Of a stretch of DNA of 64,000 bases, positions 55,101-62,518 are shown in pieces. A program made the translations under genes and the position numbers. The stretch spans positions 30,458,800-30,522,799 of the forward strand of contig CM037874.1 of NCBI GenBank assembly GCA_021292105.1. Direction: 5' to 3'. The notes below the pieces were generated by a model that was not told the origin of the DNA, ran no database searches, and saw only the letters and a list, made by a program, of their open reading frames with translations. How positions within the stretch are numbered: position 1 is the first letter of the stretch; each line of letters begins with the position of its first letter. The DNA comes from Anadara kagoshimensis (Eukaryota; Mollusca; Bivalvia; Arcoida; Arcidae).

Positions 55101-58100
55101 GCACTTATCAGCCTTAGAATGCTCATATGATGGTTGGTTGGTCAGCAATTTTTCAGCTATTCGTGACGAGAACTAATTTATTAATCTCTATGGATTAATC
55201 TATGAACAATTTCGTGTATGCATGTGAAGTGCGAGTGTGTTGTATGGTCTGCCTTGTACTAACGCGCACTCAGGGTGACTTTACCCTGCTAGCTCACAGA
55301 GTCGGTATGCCGCAGACAAGCGTACCGTACCACTCCCCCAGTCCATTATACTGATACCAGGTGAATCAGTAAAGGCCAATGGTAAGGAAAATTCACTTTC
55401 CCACATGTGGTCCGAGCGGGACTCGAACTCAAAGCGGTGAGAGACCCTGGATTTGAAGACTGGCGTCTTATCCATTAGGCCACCGCAGCCTCAGAATGTG
55501 CATATGATGTCACTGAAAAACATCTCAACATACTTCAATCCATGATACTGGTATTAAGCAAATCAGTAGAGATCTACACAAGGAATATCTGTGTAAATAT
55601 GAACTCAATGGGATGAAAAAAATTGGTGAAGTTAAAGTTGCAGGTAGCTTAATCAACCAATGTATAAACAGACAGATAGAGCAAATACATTTCTACAATA
55701 TCCCTCTAAGTTAACTGTTTGATCTGGGGTGACACAGATAGAGCAAAGACATTTCTAAGATATCCCCTTTAAATCAACCATTTGATCTGGGGTGACAGCT
55801 GTCAAAAAATACACAAAAAGCTCATGTTATATACTTCTTAACTGAGCAAATTTTGTTTCCTCTAGACCAGGTTAATCTACACTATACTTCATAAACTGAG
55901 CAAATTTTGTTTCCTCTAGACCAGGTTAATCTACACAGTATATAAATATGTACATGTATGTGACAGTGATATAAATGTTCAGAACTCACCTCATTAACAC
56001 TAAGGCTGTCTCTGGGGCTCTATACACCTAAAATTAAAACAAAGAACAAACTCATAACAAATACTGACATACTGTAAAGGGGAAGTTTAGCATGGTTAAA
56101 ATTTCTGCGATAATTTCTATAGCTCGAAATAAGCCAACATTTTACGGTTTTACCCAGGTGAAAATGTCTACCATTCAGGTATTATATCCTAATATATAGA
56201 ATATACACCCACTTAATTTGGTGACGCGAAAATTACATTCATGCAAAATCAAAGATTTCAGAAATCACTAGGGATGGGTATTATCAAAATGTTTGTATCA
56301 CGATATATTATGATACACAGATGCTGTATCACGATACGTATCATAATATATTATGTTAGAATTGAGGAAGGCAAAGAGCCTTTTACAATGTTGAATTCGC
56401 CGTTGTCGGCCATGTTGTTAATAACACGTTGTTATGGAGCAAGTTTCGTATTTGGCTGTTTCATATCTGGTTTGATAGCTTTACCTATAGTAAGACCTAA
56501 TATTTATATAAATTCCAGTCAGTTGAGTTTATAAACAAATCGGACGCCTCTACAGCAGTTTGTGTGTTCATTTAAGCTATAAAAAGACAGGTTACTGACT
56601 TTTAAAAATACCGGTATTACCGGATCGGATCTGTCATATCCCGATACATATGTATTATGAAATTGTATTGTGATATACCGGTATACCGATAATACCGCGC
56701 ACCACTAGAAATCACAAAAATTTTCACCAAGTGAAAATAATCCCCTTTACAGTATTATCAGGGATATCACAGAATGACAAAGCACTTCATGCAGGGATGA
56801 AGATTAGCAGGGGCCCAGTAGCCAATGGCTACTAAAAATCAGGCTGGGCCCCTTAATGTTTACACATTTCATCTATTTCTTACTATTACAACTTCTTTAA
56901 TTAAGTGAGCTGGGCCCCTAACTCAAAATAGTTAGGTTTCATCCCTGTCATGGTACATTGTTGTACACCAATCCCAAATTTACTATACATTTATTGGCCC
57001 TTTCTTCATCTTATAACAGTTGCTAAAAGTAATTTATGAATCAAACCATATTTTTTCAGTACAATATTACTTTCAGTTTTGTCAGTAGTTTGCTTCATGA
57101 ACGTAAATATGTATCATATCATGAAGCAAATATCATGTGATACATAGTATTACATATGGTACTTAAGTTATCATTGAAGCCCTAGGTCTTACATGAGGAA
57201 AAACCCTTAGTGATAAAATGGTTATCCAAGACAATAAGACACAAAAAACTGTCAAAAGCTCAACAATTTCAATTACTAGAATGGATTTCTGGCCTGATAA
57301 ATCAATTATGACTAAGACTATGTTACAGTTAAAGTGTGTCAGGTAGCTAGAAACACTGGAATACTGAAACTGTCATGACTATAGAAGAATATATTATATG
57401 CACACTGTCCTCTAAAAGTCCTTCGCAGTGTAGGCAGTATAGTCTCATCCAGTTCACTGACAAGAAACTAATAAGTACTGTCAAACCTGTCTATAAAGGC
57501 CACCCAAGGGAATCAGTAAAAGTGGTCTTTGTGAGCAGGTGGTCTTTATATATAGGTTCAAATAATATGGATAAAGAACAATGGGGATACAATTCTACTG
57601 GCCTTTATAAGCAGGTGGCCTTTATATAGAGGGGACTTTAAGACAGGTTCGACTGTACCGTTTTTGCTTGACACACAAAATATTGTTGCAAGTTATAATC
57701 ATCAAAACACATTTTTGAATAGTTAAGTTATATACTAGTATTTAAGTCAGTATTTTTGTTGATTGCATAAATTTATGGTTTCAATTTCAGTTCCAAGATA
57801 AAATTTTAATTACGAAAAACTGATGGGAGGGGGCAGGGCGGCAGCGATCAGATTGGGAAAACCCCACCTTTTGGCACTGGTAATGGATTTCAACTACAGC
57901 CCAAAAATAGCCTAGCCTTAATAACTTGTTACACAGACCAAATATCAAGCAAGATCTATGCCTACAAACTGAAAGTAAACACAGACCAAATATACATGAT
58001 TACATCAATATAATTATTGACAACTTGTCAGCAGTCTAAATATTGTTTTTGTCAGATATATGTTGGTAAAGTGGAGATAGAAATGCTTTATTGGACAGGA

Positions 58101-60179
58101 CCAATCAATTGTTTGATTATGTTTTTTATGATCTATCAGTAATCTGATATATAAACGTCTGAAAATGTCCATTAAGCTAAAAGCTTAAAGCTATCATTTG
58201 ATTCACTCAAAAAAAAAAAAACCTTACATTGAAGCAGATTTTGATATAACTTGTTACTTGAAGAAGTCAAGACTTCTGACAGTTGATAATACAACTTACA
58301 ACTCAAGACAATGTTGTTCTATTAATAAGATTGATTAAATGTGTTTTTTTTATCACAGACTAAGAATTGAGTTGAGTGATGGAGTTTTACACCCCAGTCA
58401 AGATTCTTTCAATTATATCGAAAGGGGTCAGTTCTGGGATAGTGTAGGAACCGACCTTTAGCAAGAAAATTGACAAACTTTCTCAAACTAGGATGTGCCC
58501 CGAGTGATTGGAACCATTAATTTTTAATAAAAGGCTAACTAAAATAGGACTAAAGTGCTCTAACTAAAATATTTTTGATATTATTGCCTTGATTTTATTA
58601 TCAATGTTTATCCCAGATAAATGACTTTGGTGCCGTTTTATTCAGTTATGTGCAGTATCTGGTTTTATCATTGTACAGTTCCAATATAGCAAACTATATC
58701 TAACCAATAAAATAATTTGTTATGTTTTTAATTTTCTCAACTTAGATCTTGTAAAATAAAATTAAATCCAAAACATAAAAAAACTGTCACAACAATGAAT
58801 GAAAACAAATATTGACTTTCAAGAAGTAAAACCCCACTGTTAAAACACAGCTGGTTCCAAGGAATTTGGATACAGGTTTTAAAATGTAAGTTAAACATTT
58901 AAGATACCTTCCCATTTTGATCACCCACACCTCATACCACAACTAATATATATTACAGCCAATTACCATTACAGTTTTGAACACAGAGAAGTAAAATGAG
59001 ACTCACTTAAATTCTTAGATCTTGGTCAGACTCGGAGGTATATGACGAACGATGGTGTCTGTGGCACACAGAGAAGACAATGATTTAAGTCCCGAAGACA
59101 GAAAGAACGGATATATCCAGAAATCACTAGTTAATACATTATTAGTTTATTTATCTTAATTATACAGATACATCTGGTAATAAAATCATATCAACTATAG
59201 CTAATGAGATATCATTAGTTATACAGTGATTAAGCCATCAATCGCAGACTAATTAATTCATATAAAACATAAAAATCTATATCTCTGCAGGGCAGAATTC
59301 CTGCTATAAACTCAACACATTGACAAATTATAAATAAATCAATCATAGGAATCAAAATCATATTAATCAAATAATATAAACAAAGCATCAGTGATTTCAA
59401 TAAAGCCAGCAAAGTGACAAAAGTGGTCTGCTTTTTTTTATTTGGATTAGGCTTGTTGCCTACTTTCACTTAGTTTACAATTTTCTAAATAATACATATG
59501 ATATTATTCAATACTTGCAGGCTACTTTATGAAACTTCAAAGGAGTTAAATTAACTGAAAAGTATTACCGGTAATATGAAATTGATGCAGCTAGTCTTTG
59601 AAGTATATGTTAAATCTCCAGATTATTGATTTCATATTTACTTTTTTTATCTTTCTAAATTAAAAAAAATCTCTATTTCTTCTAACACTTCTAAATATTT
59701 CAGCTGAGTGAGTATCAAACATTGTACATTTGTACACTAAACATAAATTCAAGCATACCTATTTAGCTTCACAACACAACTGTTCTTAACTTTGCTCTTT
59801 ACAAAGCCAATATGTGAAATTTAGTAACCTTTAGAGTTTCAGGAGGACACCTTTTCTACTCTATGAACTATGCTTCTTATGAAAATAACAAAAGGGAATA
59901 ACTCTAAGGCATATGTTAAAGAGAATTATTGTTCTTGTACAATGTACTTCTTATCAAGATCTATCTACCTATGATGTTTTATGTTGATACCTCTTGCAGT
60001 TTTGATAATATACTCAGGACAAAATTATGATAGACAGACAGATAAATGGACACACAAACTACAAAAAATAAACAGACAGATAAATGGACAAACAAGCTAC
60101 AAATCAATTACCTTCCATCCTAAACTCTCAAAAAAGGCGCTCAGTCGTGCTTGTCCTGTTGTTTTTCCACCACAAGGTC
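21968..60179 (-). CDS. TTD14-like P-loop NTPase / CYTH protein, 5'-incomplete
   Basis: Eleven exons in transcript order: 60112-60179, 55990-56027, 38616-38653, 33158-33286, 31721-31920, 30170-30247, 29077-29172, 27355-27451, 26352-26443, 25182-25297, 21968-22106. All junctions are GT-AG and phases agree, giving 1091 nt, about 363 codons. N-terminal part: P-loop PCGGKTTGQ completed by a Gly from the missing upstream exon, YRAPETA, and LVICDRG (Walker B-like hydrophobics plus DRG), typical of the AAA_28 family. C-terminal part: [45 protein letters not shown] and LLETYTT, a CYTH-like triphosphate-tunnel fold. This matches TTD14, which in Drosophila is reported to bind GTP and phosphatidylinositol 3-phosphate and to support TRPL channel trafficking in photoreceptors; the mollusc role is unknown. 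No exon with the start codon was found up to 64000. Confidence 0.93.
22200..22430 (+). repeat. R1 copy with internal 60-bp tandem duplication
   Basis: The block starting AACGTCCACCAGGGGAAGTG and ending GTTTAGCTAGCTAC occurs twice back to back (22265-22326 and 22327-22386) with one substitution. Intronic (intron 11). Confidence 0.85.
22699..25104 (+). mobile_element. Pearl-like element A (twelve 145-bp units)
   Basis: Left arm ACAAGAGGCCCATGGGCC..GCTCACCTGA; core array with TGTGACCTTGACC at 22831 and every 145 bp to about 24427; right arm with GCCATGGCAACGCC, a CGCACACA microsatellite at 25009-25057, and end GGTCAGGTGAGCTAAAAA. GCTCACCTGA and TCAGGTGAGC are subterminal inverted repeats. No Rep/helicase or transposase frame. 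Architecture fits bivalve pearl elements, which have been linked to non-autonomous Helentrons; that link is inference here. Confidence 0.85.
25182..25297 (-). CDS. TTD14-like exon 11
   Basis: 116 nt. Acceptor CTATTTCAG, donor TAG|GTAAAC. Encodes [18 protein letters not shown] and [18 protein letters not shown]; ends with two bases of a Ser codon. It lies about 80 bp upstream (in transcript terms) of a pearl-like element in intron 11. Confidence 0.95.
25330..26140. other. Intron 10, part without strong features
   Basis: A SINE- or R2-like fragment around 25795-26035 (AAGCAAGATCCCCC... GACACAGACGGACAGAA) is the only suggestion of a repeat; otherwise AT-rich. Confidence 0.35.
26144..26337. mobile_element. 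TA-flanked MITE, CTGTAAACATATTTA ends
   Basis: CTGTAAACATATTTAATTTT and CGAAAATAAATATGTTTACAG (read as two blocks) are inverted and TA-flanked; related to 15064-15272. Ends 14 bp from exon 10. Confidence 0.75.
26352..26443 (-). CDS. TTD14-like exon 10
   Basis: 92 nt. Acceptor GTTGTTTTAG, donor AAA|GTAAGT. Two bases complete Gly, then [20 protein letters not shown] and [10 protein letters not shown]. Confidence 0.95.
27355..27451 (-). CDS. TTD14-like exon 9: start of CYTH-like domain
   Basis: 97 nt. Acceptor TGACTTTCAG, donor ATG|GTAATT. Encodes [20 protein letters not shown] followed by RRGQN. The basic strand [10 protein letters not shown] fits a phosphate-binding tunnel strand. Confidence 0.95.
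27828..28510. mobile_element. hAT-like non-autonomous element
   Basis: Ends CAGGGCTCTACATTAA and TTAATGTCGAGCCCTG are inverted repeats of a hAT-type terminus. GTCTC lies on both outer sides, but a clean 8-bp duplication is not evident. The interior has mirrored ACTTGTCC/GGACAAGT blocks. No transposase frame. Lies in intron 8. Confidence 0.65.
28590..28950 (+). repeat. Composite R2-R1 repeat
   Basis: R2 blocks (AAGGGCAATATCTCC, CTCCTATCAATGTTGATGCT) run without a gap into R1 blocks (AAGCACCTCCTGTTTAGCTA, GAAAGGAAAATGGAACAATG) near 28785. Confidence 0.7.
29077..29172 (-). CDS. TTD14-like exon 8
   Basis: 96 nt, phase 0 at both ends. Acceptor CTATTATTACAG, donor AAA|GTAAGT. Encodes [14 protein letters not shown] and [10 protein letters not shown], the linker into the C-terminal domain. 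Confidence 0.94.
29650..29935 (+). repeat. Dispersed repeat R2 copy
   Basis: Contains CTCCTATCAATGTTGATACT, AAGTTTCATGAAATA and a GGTGGGGTATAATAA-like end. In intron 7. Confidence 0.7.
30170..30247 (-). CDS. TTD14-like exon 7
   Basis: 78 nt, phase 0 at both ends. Acceptor TTTTTGTTCCAG, donor TCG|GTAAAT. Encodes [13 protein letters not shown] and [11 protein letters not shown], the conserved end of the NTPase domain. Confidence 0.95.
30335..31375. other. Intron 6, mostly unassigned
   Basis: A GGAGCCCAGTAGC...GAGCTGGGCCCCTAACTC block at 31150-31300 recurs at 56805-56950 and, weakly, near 46440. The 117-codon open stretch at 30332-30685 shows no family signal and I do not call it. Confidence 0.4.
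31376..31720. repeat. About 178-bp tandem duplication reaching exon 6 donor
   Basis: Two units (about 31376-31540 and 31541-31718) share GCATATTATCTG(A/G)TTTGC, CTGGACCCTAGTAG and ACATTTAGGTACT(T/A)CACC. Each begins with a CTGTGC(C/T)GTAA-like block that, at 31721, is the 3' end of exon 6. Confidence 0.85.
31721..31920 (-). CDS. TTD14-like exon 6
   Basis: 200 nt. Acceptor TTATTAATCTAG, donor CAG|GTGTAG. Encodes [29 protein letters not shown] and RNLDSITAQ. An in-frame TAG lies directly after the donor. The donor end has been copied into intron 6 at 31543. Confidence 0.95.
32140..32216 (+). other. tRNA-derived SINE head
   Basis: ATAGCTCAGTTGGTAAAG (A box/D arm) and GTGGGTTCGAACCCTTA (B box/T arm) are well preserved. 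The anticodon stem cannot be formed with a 7-nt loop and the acceptor pairs only partly, so a SINE or tRNA pseudogene is more likely than a working tRNA. The body may extend to about 32330. Confidence 0.6.
32718..32934. mobile_element. TA-flanked MITE, CTGTAAA...TTTACAG
   Basis: CTGTAAAAGTATTTTTCTC and AAATTTCCCCCTTTACAG ends, TA on both sides, interior GAAAATTTCGC/GTGAAAATTT. The same family as the host element at 56072-56752. Confidence 0.7.
33158..33286 (-). CDS. TTD14-like exon 5: Walker B-like region
   Basis: 129 nt. Acceptor TTTTTATTCACAG, donor CTT|GTGAGT. Encodes [16 protein letters not shown], then [15 protein letters not shown]. The Asp-Arg-Gly after a hydrophobic strand is the presumed Walker B. 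Its acceptor and first nine codons are the parent of the 48-bp tandem array immediately upstream in intron 4, which stays open in the same frame. Confidence 0.95.
33302..34385. repeat. 48-bp minisatellite copied from exon 5 acceptor (about 22 units)
   Basis: Units of 48 bp centred on GATCAAATGATC. On the minus strand each has TTTTATTACACAG followed by CTTATACATTTGAAGATC, versus TTTTTATTCACAG and CTTATAAATTTCAAGAAA at the real junction. Variants: ACAAAG or ACAATG before GATC; CTTGAAATG in units 2 and 5; a 2-bp deletion (GATCCTAAATG) in units 10 and 17; a shortened unit near 33838. Since 48 is divisible by 3, long frames are open on both strands. Confidence 0.95.
34386..35690. other. Intron 4, no recognised feature
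   Basis: AT-rich, with short frames only. Confidence 0.5.
35700..36060 (+). repeat. Dispersed repeat R3 (copy 1)
   Basis: TTGCTTCAATAAAGTATTTG, GATGTCAGATGT, AGGAG and AAATTAACATGG blocks match 39040-39390 in the same orientation. An internal palindromic AAGTATAATGGGCTGTCT block appears inverted between the copies. Confidence 0.7.
36155..36292. repeat. Long palindrome with about 54-bp arms
   Basis: Left arm ATTACATTTCTGACAGGGTG.. and right arm ..CACCCTGTCAGAAATGTAAT pair across a 27-bp centre containing two GCCGAGGC direct repeats. Only a few mismatches. Confidence 0.9.
36663..36727. repeat. Short nested palindromes
   Basis: ACTGTCACATAG...CTATGTGACAT...ATGTGACAGT. With TTTTATTACACC at 36296 and GGTGTAATAAAA at 36772 this may be the inner part of one larger inverted-repeat element (36155-36784). 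Confidence 0.65.
37529..37707. mobile_element. CAGTCAAAC-family MITE, intact
   Basis: TA|CAGTCAAACCTGCC ... GCAGGTTGGACTG|TA with near-complete TIRs; 179 bp. Confidence 0.85.
37940..38237. repeat. About 150-bp tandem duplication
   Basis: ATTGTAAAAATCACCTGGAT begins both copies (37943 and 38096); both end ATTGCAT(A/T)ATGACATGCT. Confidence 0.9.
38616..38653 (-). CDS. TTD14-like exon 4 (38 nt)
   Basis: Acceptor TTTTTATTTCAG, donor AAC|GTAAGT. One base finishes Ser, then [12 protein letters not shown] and the first base of the next codon. Without exon 3 and exon 5 phases it would be easily missed by gene finders. Confidence 0.92.
39040..39390 (+). repeat. Dispersed repeat R3 (copy 2)
   Basis: Same ordered blocks as 35700-36060, with a fuller palindromic tail (ATTCCAATGTCTTTATGAAC / TTTATAAAGACATTGGAAAA). 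Confidence 0.7.
39668..40165 (+). repeat. Dispersed repeat R2, two diverged copies
   Basis: AAGGAAAATTAGTAAACC and TCAATGTTGATGCTTTAGG blocks with GACAAGAA..GACAGACAGGCAGATGGA tail. It looks like two R2 copies in series. Confidence 0.55.
40330..40406 (-). other. tRNA-like SINE head
   Basis: On minus: GGGGCCTTAGTGGTCGAGTT (A box) and ATTCAAATCCCGCTCGG (B box). No proper anticodon stem; SINE remnant. Confidence 0.55.
41360..41690 (+). mobile_element. tRNA-derived SINE, 5'-truncated
   Basis: Starts inside the tRNA-like head (GAGTTCGAATCCTGCTC B box), then CCACATGTGGGAAAGTGAA, GGTACGCTTGTCTGC, CCTTGGTACAAGGCAGACC, and a tail GACGTTAAACAAC. The same body is present in full on the minus strand at 55160-55492. 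Confidence 0.8.
42221..43974 (+). mobile_element. Pearl-like element B (seven units)
   Basis: Same arms as element A; TGTGACCTTGACC at 42429 and every 145 bp to 43299; right arm ends GGTCAGGTGAGCTAAAAA. Lies in intron 3. Non-coding. Confidence 0.85.
43990..44430. other. Intron 3 segment, nothing recognised
   Basis: Open stretches on the minus strand (43931-44370) show no family motif and no splice-consistent conserved peptide. Confidence 0.45.
44430..44520. repeat. 45-bp tandem duplication
   Basis: GGTT(T/A)TAGTCCTACTTTGAAG..GACCTT occurs twice in a row. Confidence 0.85.
44520..45895. other. Intron 3 segment with diverged repeats
   Basis: TTCGAACAACTGGGTCCAGA is duplicated at 44812-44851. 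45220-45255 (ACAAGACTCGTGAAG..GCTCATCTGA) faintly resembles a pearl-like left end. The rest is unassigned. Confidence 0.4.
45897..46045. mobile_element. CAGTCAAAC-family MITE, internally deleted
   Basis: CAGTTAAACCTGTC ... GCAGGTTGGACTG, right side TA; lacks about 30 bp of interior compared with 37529-37707. Confidence 0.75.
46050..47280. other. Intron 3 segment, nothing firm
   Basis: AT-rich; the block near 46440-46520 (GCACCCAGGGATC..GGGGCCCTTGG) is a diverged dispersed repeat. Confidence 0.4.
47681..48060. repeat. 199-bp direct duplication near TIR element left end
   Basis: CTGTCGGCCGAC starts both copies (47685, 47884), each followed by GAGTGATGGGTTCTAATAAT or close, and GGGATGCGATTCTGTCAGTT. 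The last two blocks recur near the right end (50867-50972). Confidence 0.9.
48187..48241. repeat. A-rich low-complexity tract
   Basis: (A)nT-type run inside the TIR element. Confidence 0.85.
53262..53283. repeat. Poly(T) tract
   Basis: About 22 T in a row just past pearl-like element C. Confidence 0.9.
53290..54235. other. Intron 3 segment, nothing recognised
   Basis: AT-rich; one small duplication of CTTAACTTCTGTTACTACGG at 53340-53392. Confidence 0.45.
54239..54483. mobile_element. TIR element, CGGTTTCACAATCATT family (copy 2)
   Basis: CCGGTTTCACAATCATTTC and GGAATGATTGTGAAACCTG are inverted ends; TTTGGCAAATT/AATTTGCCAAA subterminal blocks also pair. Confidence 0.75.
54535..54750 (-). 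repeat. Dispersed repeat, inverted relative to 20640-20830
   Basis: GGATCGCC, ACAATGTTCC, CATGCTTGAATT, CATTTAATGATGTCACTGAC and TTGGTACTGTGATGG match the other copy when reverse-complemented. Confidence 0.65.
55160..55492 (-). mobile_element. tRNA-derived SINE, near full length
   Basis: On the minus strand: tRNA-like head GGTGGCCTAATGGATAAG (A box) and GAGTTCGAGTCCCGCTC (B box), then CCACATGTGGGAAAGTGAA, GGTACGCTTGTCTGCGG, GTACAAGGCAGACC and a 3' end ATTAGTTCTCGTCACG. The 5' end at 55492 is at the head, so this copy defines the family. Confidence 0.85.
55675..55935. repeat. Two adjacent short tandem duplications
   Basis: ACAGATAGAGCAAA..TTTGATCTGGGGTGACA occurs twice (55672-55797), then AACTGAGCAAATTTTGTTTC..GGTTAATCTACAC occurs twice (55840-55936). 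They lie just 3' (transcript sense) of exon 3. Confidence 0.85.
55990..56027 (-). CDS. TTD14-like exon 3 (38 nt)
   Basis: Small exon with acceptor TTTTAATTTTAG and donor AG|GTGAGT. Encodes [12 protein letters not shown] plus two bases of a Ser codon finished by exon 4. The family motif here is VYRVPETA-like. Flanked by introns of 4.1 and 17.3 kb. Confidence 0.93.
56072..56752. mobile_element. TA-flanked MITE hosting a hAT MITE
   Basis: CTGTAAAGGGGAA ... TTCCCCTTTACAG-type ends (right TCCCCTTTACAG), TA both sides; same family as 32718-32934. Starts 45 bp upstream (transcript sense) of exon 3. Confidence 0.75.
56269..56707. mobile_element. hAT-type MITE with exact 8-bp TSD
   Basis: GAAATCAC at 56261-56268 and 56708-56715 is an exact 8-bp duplication. 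Ends TAGGGATGGGTATTATC and GATAATACCGCGCACCACTA are imperfect TIRs. Rich in ATACCGGTAT/GTATCATGATAC-like palindromes. 439 bp; the 97-codon open stretch inside is not a recognisable protein. Confidence 0.85.
56805..57140. repeat. Diverged dispersed repeats
   Basis: GGGGCCCAGTAGCC..CTGGGCCCCTAACTC matches 31150-31300; 57005-57130 matches 21025-21150. Confidence 0.6.
57478..57655. mobile_element. CAGTCAAAC-family MITE, intact
   Basis: TA|CTGTCAAACCTGTC ... ACAGGTTCGACTG|TA, 178 bp, with the internal GGCCTTTATAAGCAGGTGGC blocks. Confidence 0.85.
57660..60105. other. Intron 2, no recognised gene
   Basis: AT-rich; an R2-like fragment may lie at about 59880-60095 ending in repeated AGACAGATAAATGGACA blocks. 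Nothing else firm. Confidence 0.45.
60112..60179 (-). CDS. TTD14-like exon 2: Walker A
   Basis: 68 nt. Acceptor TTCTCTTGTAG, donor AAG|GTAATT. Its first two bases complete a codon begun in the missing exon 1 (G+GA = Gly if the family residue is kept). Encodes [12 protein letters not shown] and FFESLGWK. The Walker A Lys and Thr are intact. Ends in phase 0. Confidence 0.95.
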
Positions 60180-60769
60180 CTACAAGAGAAGAATAAAACA
60201 AGATGTTTGTTAATCATTGGCAATAATTAGTGTAAATTTTGTCAAACGTCAAGGTTACATTCACGAAACAAATGTACATGTATGTATATTATTGCCCAGT
60301 CTGTTTCAATCACTTCTTGTTGTAAGTATCCTTTGTAACAGCCACAGGTAGCCTACTCTTTTTCAAACTCTACAGAGGTGTCTTTAGCATGCACTGAGAC
60401 ATGAGACCTCAGTTTTGAGTCTCTTCTGAAAGACTACTCTAGTATTGAGCTTATTACAGCTCCAATATGGGCAGGAGATGAAAATCATCTCAGAAAATTT
60501 CCAAGTCAAGAGTGAGGTTTGAACCCACAACCCTTGTCTTCAAAAGACAGTGAAAGTACCACTCTCACAGTACCAAGAATGATGTCATGTCATGAAGGTA
60601 TCAATAATGGAATGATGTCATTTAACCAACTCAACTGTAGTCAGAAATTCAGAATGCCAATATCCTGATTGGTTTATATTGCAAAAGGGGATTTCCATTT
60701 ATGTATTCATTTTTATGAACAGGTCAATACAAGAAGCAAATAACAATACAAAGATAAATGCAGAAGAAA
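60180..60769. other. Intron 1 (3' part), weak tRNA-like relic
   Basis: GAGGTTTGAACCCACAACCC at 60513-60532 looks like an inverted B box; the head is too eroded to call a SINE. No candidate exon 1 seen. Confidence 0.35.
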
Positions 60770-62289
60770 ACAAGAGGCCCAATAGGGCCTGTACCGCTCA
60801 CCTGGGACGTTAACAGCACAAAAACACAATAAATACTACATTTAAGGAGCATTAACTCCGATGTGAATATTTAGATATTTATGAAACTTGCTACTCGCAT
60901 CTGTGACCTTGACCTTCGAACCAATGACCATAATCTATATATTAAAATCATCATTGCATCAATACCAACAATATTCTAATATACATGCCTATACAAAAAG
61001 TTCATAGTTTTCGAGATAATGAACCTTTTTAGTATTGTTTTGCAACCTTGGCCGTGACCTTTGAACCCATGACCTTTTTCTGTACATCAAAATGATTGTT
61101 GTATTAATACCTACAACATTCTAATATACATGCTTATACAAAAAGTTCATAGTTTTCAAGATAATGAACCATTTCAGTATTCTTTCGCATCTGTGACCTT
61201 GACCTTTAAACCAATGACCTAAATCTATATATCAAAATGATCGTTACATCAAAACCAACAACATTCCAATATACATGCCTATACAAAAAGTTTATAGTTT
61301 TCGAGATAATGAACCTTTTTGATATTGTTTTGCATCTGTGACCTTGACCTTTGGACCAATGACCTTTTTCTATACATCAAAATGATCGTTGTATCAATAC
61401 CTACAACATTCTAATATACATGCTTATACAAAAAGTTCATAGTTTTCAAGATTATAGACCATTTCAGTATTCTTTCGCATCTGTGACCTTGACCTTTAAA
61501 CCAATGACCTTAATCTATATATCAAAATGATCGTAACATCAAAACCAATAACATTCCAATATACATGCCTATACAAAAAGTTTACAGTTTTCGAGATAAT
61601 TAACCATTTTGGCATTGTTTTGCTACTGTGACCTTGACCTTTGGACCCATGACCTTTTTCTATACATCAAAATGATCGTTGTATCAATACCTACAACATT
61701 CTAATATACATGCCTATATAAAAAGTTTATAGTTTTCCAGATAATAAATAATATTAGAAAGGTAAAAATTTAGGTCATGACCTTCATAATTGACCTTGAC
61801 ACCATTTTGAAGGTAATTACAAGAATATGTCAAAACTAAAAACCCCATGTCATTATCTGGTCAAATAGTCAAGTTTTAACAATTTGAAGCTATTTTACGA
61901 TTTTTTCAAAATTAAACGCAAAAACGCGTAACCTATTTTTTCTCCAAATTTCAAAAAATGAACAAACTATAGGCTTAAGACTCTAGAGAAGCCAAATATC
62001 ACATCAGATTTTTTATCCAATCAATACTTTCTGAGAAGAAGATTTTTTAAGATTTTTGCACCCTAGGTCACCTTGACCTAGTTATGGTAGCCATGGCAAC
62101 GCCATGAACAAATCTGAATTGCACCGGCCCATATATACTTCTTACCAAGTTTCATTAAAATCTGTCCAGTAGTTTCAGAGGAGAAGTCGAAAATGTGTGT
62201 TAACGACGCACGCACGCACGCACGCACGCACATACACACGCTGCGCTATGCCATAAGCTCACATGACCTATGGTCAGGTGAGCTAAAAA
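60770..62289 (+). mobile_element. Pearl-like element D, diverged subfamily
   Basis: Left arm ACAAGAGGCCCAATAGGGCC..CGCTCACCTGGG, about six core units (TGTGACCTTGACC near 60902 to 61627, some diverged), then the usual right arm with a CGCACGCA run and end GGTCAGGTGAGCTAAAAA. More diverged than A-C, so probably older or a different subfamily. Confidence 0.8.
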
Positions 62290-62518
62290 CGACTCAGCCA
62301 TCAGATATTTTCTGTCATTTTTGTGAAAAGGACCTTGGGAAGAAATGGGAAATATGCTTGACAAACACCTGATTTTGTGAAAAATCAAAACACATTAGAT
62401 ATTCTAGAACATAGCAAAATCTCCATCATATTTTAATTCTACAAATTATTTGATCTTGTTCCATTCAGTTTTGTTTAAAATTCTGTAAATTCAGAAATAC
62501 TTAGTTATTGTGTTCTTA

